A DNA stretch of 64,000 nt, from contig OZ231126.1 of the NCBI GenBank assembly GCA_965153355.1, forward strand, positions 64,728,001 through 64,792,000, read 5' to 3'. Within the stretch, counting starts at the first letter, position 1, and the number at the start of each line of letters is the position of its first letter. A program made the translations under genes and the position numbers. A model generated the notes under the pieces. It saw only the letters and a list, made by a program, of their open reading frames with translations. It searched no databases and was not told the origin of the DNA. The stretch is from Flaccisagitta enflata. Taxonomy: Eukaryota; Chaetognatha; Sagittoidea; Aphragmophora. Positions 59,802 through 64,000 of this stretch are shown piece by piece.

Positions 59802-62738
59802 ATGTCGTTTGGTGAAGTGCACCGTCGAGAGTCACAGCAGAAAATGGTGGAGCGTCGTGAGCGTTACCCCAAAGAGGATGTCTCGTTTTTGGATATGGAG
59901 GGGCGACGTGGGCGTGTAGTTGAGAACAAGGAGCAGTTGCTCCACTTCGTCAAGCGGTTCATTGCGAAGTGCGACGCGGCAGCGACGGAGGGGAAGAAGA
60001 TGCCGTTAGTCGTCGACCTGGAAGGCGATTACGTCAGTCCGGGAGTTGATAGAAAGCCGGATCCTTTTTTTCTCCATCGTTACAAGCTTCAGTGCGAAGG
60101 CGCCACGGCCGAAGCGATTCGTGCCAGGGTGGAAAGGCAGCGTCAGATGACGCTGGATTGGGCGAAGCTGACTCCGGGTGAGAAGAAGCGGCAGAAAAGT
60201 GCCTACGAGCAAAATCGTCGCGACTTTGGAATGGTCGAGACGGACATCTTCGCCCTTACGTTGGGATGCGCCGATGGAAGCGGGGGCGAGCTGGTGTGCG
60301 TCTGGCACATGACGAAGCTGGTGAAGTCGCTCGGTTTGGAGGGCTTCCCACCGGAGGTCTGCCAGCTTTTTAAACATCCGGCGGGCGAATGGTACAATGC
60401 CGGAGTAGAAGGCGATCTGACGAAGATCAATTCCGCTTTCTTTAATGGTGAGTTAGAGGGCGTCAAATTTGTAGAGCTTCGGTCGCTTGCAGAGAAGGAA
60501 TTCGGGAAGCCGCTGCCCAAGCGGGACGACGTTGCGGGCGAAGGTCTCCTAGGGATCTTCGAGAGGGTTTTTCCTGGAAGGACCTGGCCAAAATGGCCTT
60601 TCCTTACCAGGTCTCATTGGTGGGCCCCCGAATGGACCAACGAACAGGTCTCTTACGCCTCGATGGATGTCTTCAGCGCCATCATGATTGTGGAGGAGCT
60701 GCACCGACGCGTGGGAGACGTCGGCGACATCATTATGGTCTTTCCGCGTCGACCAACTCCGCTGCCAGCAGGATCGGAGGGGAAACGCCCAGCGTTCGCT
60801 CGCTCGTCATCACCGACGGCTCCCTTCCAGTTCAACGAGAGCTCCGATTCTGAGGATGATGTCCTCATGCGCGACCGTCCCAAGAAACCAAGGATGGAAA
60901 CGAAGGAGAAAGCGGAATGGGAAATCATTGCGGAGGAAGTAATGGCAATGACGGAGAATGTCGCGACGCCGGCCGAAGTGGATGATGGCGACGGGAGCAG
61001 CGTGAATGTCGCGGCGGGTCCGTCGGGTGTCCAAGGTCCTATTGAGGTCATCCAGATTGATGACACGGACGACGAAACGTTGTCTTCAGATTCGGAGTTG
61101 GAGGTGGTTGGCGAAGTGCCTGCTTCCCCCGACCCAACCGACGATGGAAACGGCGGTGACAACGATAACGACAATCTTTCGGATAGCGGATTGGTGGAAG
61201 ACATCTTTGAGATCATGGTGGAGAGTGATTCGGGGGACATCGAGGAGGCGGTTGGAGGCACGGCTCACCAGGAGGCGTCGGATGTTGGTCATCAGGGCTC
61301 CCTGGACGACCGTGTCGACCAGAGTTGGGCGCTTGTCCCGGTCTCATCCCATTCGGTTCCCCCAAGTAACCCACCTCGCGTCGCGCCGTCGATGGAAGCT
61401 TCCGTCGAGCCCCCGCGTCGTTCGGTCGTGGATGATGGGATCGCCGAGCCGATCTTGGTCCGCAGGATGGCGGCCATCCTGAAGAAGGATAAAAGCGCCG
61501 ACTTCCACAGAATGCGCCAACTGGATCGCGCGCCTTTTATCTTGGGCGAGGCAGTGGGTAGTGTCAATCGCATTACCAGCGTTTTCCGCCAGAACCTCAT
61601 TCGTATGATGGAGTTCTTTGCCGATCGCTGGAGCGAGGGTGAGAAGGTTGACTTTCTCAAGAGCGTCAACGGGAATGAGCGTTTTTGCTGTCCGGCGAAG
61701 ATCATTTTTTATCTTCGCATGCAGGCGTATGATTTCAGGTTGATCTTGTCGGTCTCCCATGGCTTCACGCTTGGCGCACTCCAGCGTCAGCCGGAGAAAG
61801 CAGCGCCGGTGATGGAGCTCATTGGCGATTTGTATGGCAAGTTGACCCCCGCCCGTCTTGGGATGTTTCGCTCGTGTCCATTGTATTCAGATGGGCGCGC
61901 GCGTTCATTTCTTGACGCCACCTGCGAGAAGAATTTGAAAGGGCTTGGCGATGCGATTTCGTCAAAGTTCCGTATTGCGAGGCCTCGGCAGATTCGGATG
62001 CACCAAGTGCCGTACGTCATTGCCGAGGTCTACCGAAAGTTGCAAGATGGCTTTATGGATTTAGCACAAGCAGTGGAGAAAGTTGAGAGCGTGGTGGCAG
62101 GCGAGCATCATTATGCCATCCATGCCCTTCGACCTTACGCATTGTTGCACGAGGTTTTTCTGCGACGTTGGTTTTCTTTTTGCGGGCCGTTGCGCAAACC
62201 CGTTTTCTGGGAGTGCCCCGCCGATGCATTCCACCGGGCACCGGTTGATTTCGCGCGGGTCTTACATGGACCGATTGTTGCCAGCGTGTTGGAACGTGTG
62301 AGGCGAGCGAGTAGGTTCTGCGTCGTTTTTAGAACCTTAAACGACAGGCGTTTCGACGAATCGTCGCTTGGAGTTGTCGGCATCATCGCAGAAGGCTGGG
62401 ACGTGGCCTTCTTCTTCTTCCTCTTCTCTCATCACCACCCCGCCTCAGCCGTCGCGGAGGTGATTGGGCACAAGCCCTTGCATTGCGTCAATAAGAGCCA
62501 CGCCGAGGCTCTCATGGGCTCATCATTCCGCTTCGTGGAGGTTTCGCCGTCGATCCCGGTCGGACGTCAAAGGGGTAGGGACGACTTCCCCATCGCAGGC
62601 GTCATCGAAGGCTTAGGCGTCCGCCATTGCGCCAAGCACGGCTACGACGCGTTTGTCCGTCCTGTGGACGTCTCCGACGCTGCGCTCTACCATGCGGCGG
62701 CCGAACTGTTTTTCTTGCGTCGCGTAGCGTTTTCGTAA
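59802..62738 (+). CDS. Accessory ORF with DEDDy 3'-5' exonuclease domain (978 residues)
   Basis: ATG at 59802 (MSFGEVHRRESQQKM). Residues about 65-310 form an RNase D/WRN-type exonuclease: Exo I LVVDLEGDY (Asp, Glu), Exo II YNAGVEGDLTKI (Asp), Exo III QVSYASMDVFSAIMIVEEL (Tyr, Asp), with the usual SHWWAPEWTNEQ segment before Exo III. All five DEDDy residues are present. Residues about 340-540 are acidic and disordered, with VIQIDDTDDE, a SUMO-interaction-like motif. The last 400 residues (MEFFADRWSEGEKVDF to the end) look globular but are not recognised. GC-rich coding sequence like the pol gene before it. It may edit or trim nucleic acid during replication; this is inference. Confidence 0.75.
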   Translation: MSFGEVHRRESQQKMVERRERYPKEDVSFLDMEGRRGRVVENKEQLLHFVKRFIAKCDAAATEGKKMPLVVDLEGDYVSPGVDRKPDPFFLHRYKLQCEGATAEAIRARVERQRQMTLDWAKLTPGEKKRQKSAYEQNRRDFGMVETDIFALTLGCADGSGGELVCVWHMTKLVKSLGLEGFPPEVCQLFKHPAGEWYNAGVEGDLTKINSAFFNGELEGVKFVELRSLAEKEFGKPLPKRDDVAGEGLLGIFERVFPGRTWPKWPFLTRSHWWAPEWTNEQVSYASMDVFSAIMIVEELHRRVGDVGDIIMVFPRRPTPLPAGSEGKRPAFARSSSPTAPFQFNESSDSEDDVLMRDRPKKPRMETKEKAEWEIIAEEVMAMTENVATPAEVDDGDGSSVNVAAGPSGVQGPIEVIQIDDTDDETLSSDSELEVVGEVPASPDPTDDGNGGDNDNDNLSDSGLVEDIFEIMVESDSGDIEEAVGGTAHQEASDVGHQGSLDDRVDQSWALVPVSSHSVPPSNPPRVAPSMEASVEPPRRSVVDDGIAEPILVRRMAAILKKDKSADFHRMRQLDRAPFILGEAVGSVNRITSVFRQNLIRMMEFFADRWSEGEKVDFLKSVNGNERFCCPAKIIFYLRMQAYDFRLILSVSHGFTLGALQRQPEKAAPVMELIGDLYGKLTPARLGMFRSCPLYSDGRARSFLDATCEKNLKGLGDAISSKFRIARPRQIRMHQVPYVIAEVYRKLQDGFMDLAQAVEKVESVVAGEHHYAIHALRPYALLHEVFLRRWFSFCGPLRKPVFWECPADAFHRAPVDFARVLHGPIVASVLERVRRASRFCVVFRTLNDRRFDESSLGVVGIIAEGWDVAFFFFLFSHHHPASAVAEVIGHKPLHCVNKSHAEALMGSSFRFVEVSPSIPVGRQRGRDDFPIAGVIEGLGVRHCAKHGYDAFVRPVDVSDAALYHAAAELFFLRRVAFS

Positions 62739-63350
62739 ATGTTGACGGAATTGTGTGTTGCCGAAGTGACTCAGTGAGCCTTGGTTGTAAGCATTTTTTT
62801 TCCATTTTCGTTTCGTTTTTGGAGTAGTCTCCGTTGGTATCTGTGTTGTCGCATCGTTTTCGTAATGTCCTTGTATGAGACGTTCTCTCGTTTTTTTTCA
62901 TAGGTACCTTGATAAAGTTCAAAAGTTACTGGCGCGGTGGAACTTGGACTGGTCTGAGACAATTTGGGGTTTAAATCAAAATAGTCTTAAATGTAACTTT
63001 TGATGTATTAATTGACATTGGACATAAGTGATACAACGGAACAGTATAGGCAGTTTCTCCGGTCTTTCGGCCAAAAATTTCCTAAACATGCGAATTTGAA
63101 AATTCATTTTTATACTATGAACTATACATCATTTGAAAGCCCATCGAATTTGGACTAAGAAAACAACCTTCGCTAATGTTAGCGGTGTGTCGTATTGGCG
63201 TAAATCACTAATCCTTATAAGAACTCATATCATTAGTTTTTTTTTACGAAAATCGATGCAACTAGAGAAAAAGATATGGAATGAGACAGACAGAGCTACA
63301 AAACTAAGCGAGATGGGAACTACAAGTGACGCGGGGTCACAATATTGTTG
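62739..63350. other. 3' flank, no gene seen
   Basis: GC content falls from about 62950 onward, where the element may end. No LTR, purine tract or ORF of note; CGGTCTTTCGGCC at about 63061 is a small palindromic word. Confidence 0.4.
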
Positions 63351-63351
63351 C

Positions 63352-63526
63352 GGACGGGTGGGCATGGGCATCCAACACCCATCCACACTCCAACCCATCG
63401 ACAACACTCAAACAGAGACAAAAAGTATCGGAAGCGCTCGTTTTCCCACTTTTCAACTCGATCACCATGACCAACGGACCAGCGGACGGATGGACAAACC
63501 TCTTATAGAGTTGCGTGTCCGTAACG
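63352..63526 (+). repeat. Hairpin-MITE copy, near full length
   Basis: GTTGCGGACGGGTGGGCATG, GACCAACGGACCAGCGGACG, CCTCTTATAGAGTTGCGTG and TCCGTAACG. The 5' GTTGCGGAC is the inverse of the 3' GTCCGTAAC with one change. Confidence 0.7.
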
Positions 63527-63539
63527 AAATGGCGGAGAA

Positions 63540-63700
63540 AAAGATTAAAAGAAGAAGAAGAAGAAGGAATGGTAAAGATACAGTCAAATGTAATTCATGA
63601 AGAAGGAAAAGAAGAAGAAGAAGAAAGGAAGAGTAAGAAGAAGAAAAAGAAAAGGAAAAGAAAAGAAGAAAGAAAGAAAAAGAAGAAGAAAAGCAAAAGC
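63540..63700 (+). repeat. (GAA)n-rich purine tract
   Basis: AAGAAGAAGAAG and related AG-only words. It gives Lys/Glu-rich ORFs that are not genes. Confidence 0.9.
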
Positions 63701-63707
63701 GTTACAT

Positions 63708-64000
63708 GGTCAGCGGTACCCGATGCCCCTAAGTTAGTCTATATGTGATGGTGAGAGGGGCAGCGGCCCCGGAGAGACAGATGACCTATGATTCCACACA
63801 GGACAATTTTCTGGGATCTGAAAGGCTTGATTTGAGGTCTGGGAGGCCAGAATTAGGGCCTGGGAGGTTGGTCGGGTGTGAGAGGCCTGAATTAGGGTCT
63901 GGGAGACTTGACTTAGGGTCTGAGGAGCTTGAATTTGGGTCTGAGAGGCCTGATTAGGGGTCTGAGAGGTCTGATTTGGGTTCTGAGAGGTCTGGTTAAG
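63708..64000. mobile_element. Array-carrying element 5, running off the window
   Basis: The left arm GGTCAGCGGTACCCGATGCC and GGGCAGCGGCCCCGGAG matches the arms at 5043, 5658 and 6143. It is followed by a new 20-bp array (GGTCTGAGAGGCCTGA-like). Confidence 0.6.

Larger units (their letters stand above)
48482..62738 (+). mobile_element. Ty3-like LTR retrotransposon with extra ORFs, no 3' LTR seen
   Basis: LTR, primer site, gag, pol, SGNH-like ORF and exonuclease ORF all lie on one strand with similar composition, and the two intergenic regions share a 17-bp motif. The start of the LTR is not found again before 64000. Either the 3' end is lost after about 62950 or it lies outside the window beyond later insertions. 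That the last two ORFs belong to the same element is likely but unproven. Confidence 0.6.

Noticed and set aside
60006-62386. Minus-strand ORFs of up to 202 codons opposite the exonuclease gene
   Set aside because: Antisense shadows; they carry no motif, whereas the plus frame has all catalytic residues.
62739-64000. 3' LTR of the Ty3-like element
   Set aside because: No sequence resembling the first or last bases of the 5' LTR (TGTTATGCACGG, TTATTAACA with TGGCG after) was found in this stretch.

Overview
The window looks like a repeat-rich, AT-rich piece of an invertebrate animal genome. The basis is that BEL/Pao retroelements are known only from animals, and here one sits with a Polinton/Maverick, a Ty3-like LTR element, a CR1/L2-like LINE, Tc1/mariner-type and hAT-type MITEs, GT-AG introns and abundant simple repeats. 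No rRNA gene, standard tRNA gene or recognisable conserved housekeeping gene was found. There are two 10-base assembly gaps (2196-2205 and 20186-20195).

Layout. 1-12.7 kb: debris and satellites. There is a 329-bp hAT MITE, a Tc1 transposase tail, a possible signal-peptide exon, TA-flanked MITEs, a tRNA-like sequence, and several minisatellite arrays of unrelated units framed by the same inverted arms. There is also a (GA)n tract, a 1.2-kb array of 22-bp units, and exons of an unrecognised host-like gene (9089-9616). 12.7-20.2 kb: a BEL/Pao element with long leader, gag, pol joined to gag by an in-frame TGA-CTA, a decayed 3' end and no visible 3' LTR. 20.2-22.65 kb (+): an intron-bearing gene for a superfamily-3 helicase resembling parvovirus NS1-type proteins, with several broken exon frames.

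22.97-39.36 kb (-): a Polinton. From right to left: packaging ATPase (two exons, intact Walker A across the junction), small basic protein, 324-residue protein (two exons), frame-broken retroviral-type integrase, membrane-protein exon, 375-residue protein, Lys/Ser-rich protein, charged repeat protein, Cys-rich protein, linker-histone-like protein, major capsid protein spread over at least seven exons, an Arg-rich adenovirus-core-like protein, and protein-primed-type DNA polymerase B. Its PolB motif C reads N-T-D rather than D-T-D. The set covers genome replication, integration, packaging and capsid formation, so it is virus-like; the broken integrase and altered polymerase suggest it may not be active.

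39.4-48.5 kb: microsatellites, a 31-bp satellite split by a MITE with 3-bp TTA duplications, a TA-flanked DNA element that a 5'-truncated LINE has entered, another TA MITE, and an 11-to-14-bp minisatellite. 48.48-62.74 kb: a large Ty3-like LTR element with a 1.59-kb 5' LTR (TGTTA...TAACA), heat-shock-like promoter motifs, a tRNA primer site, a 1.7-kb leader, gag, and pol reached by an apparent -1 frameshift. It is followed by two extra ORFs, one a degenerate SGNH-hydrolase-like protein and one with a clear DEDDy 3'-5' exonuclease domain. No 3' LTR is visible. This gag-pol-SGNH-exonuclease arrangement is the most unusual system here.

A dispersed short element family (GGGTGGGCAGGGGC box, GACC/GACG-rich stretch, terminal hairpin) recurs about 18 times, often inside introns of the helicase, capsid, 324-residue and host-like genes. 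Its terminal hairpin varies in sequence but keeps its pairing.
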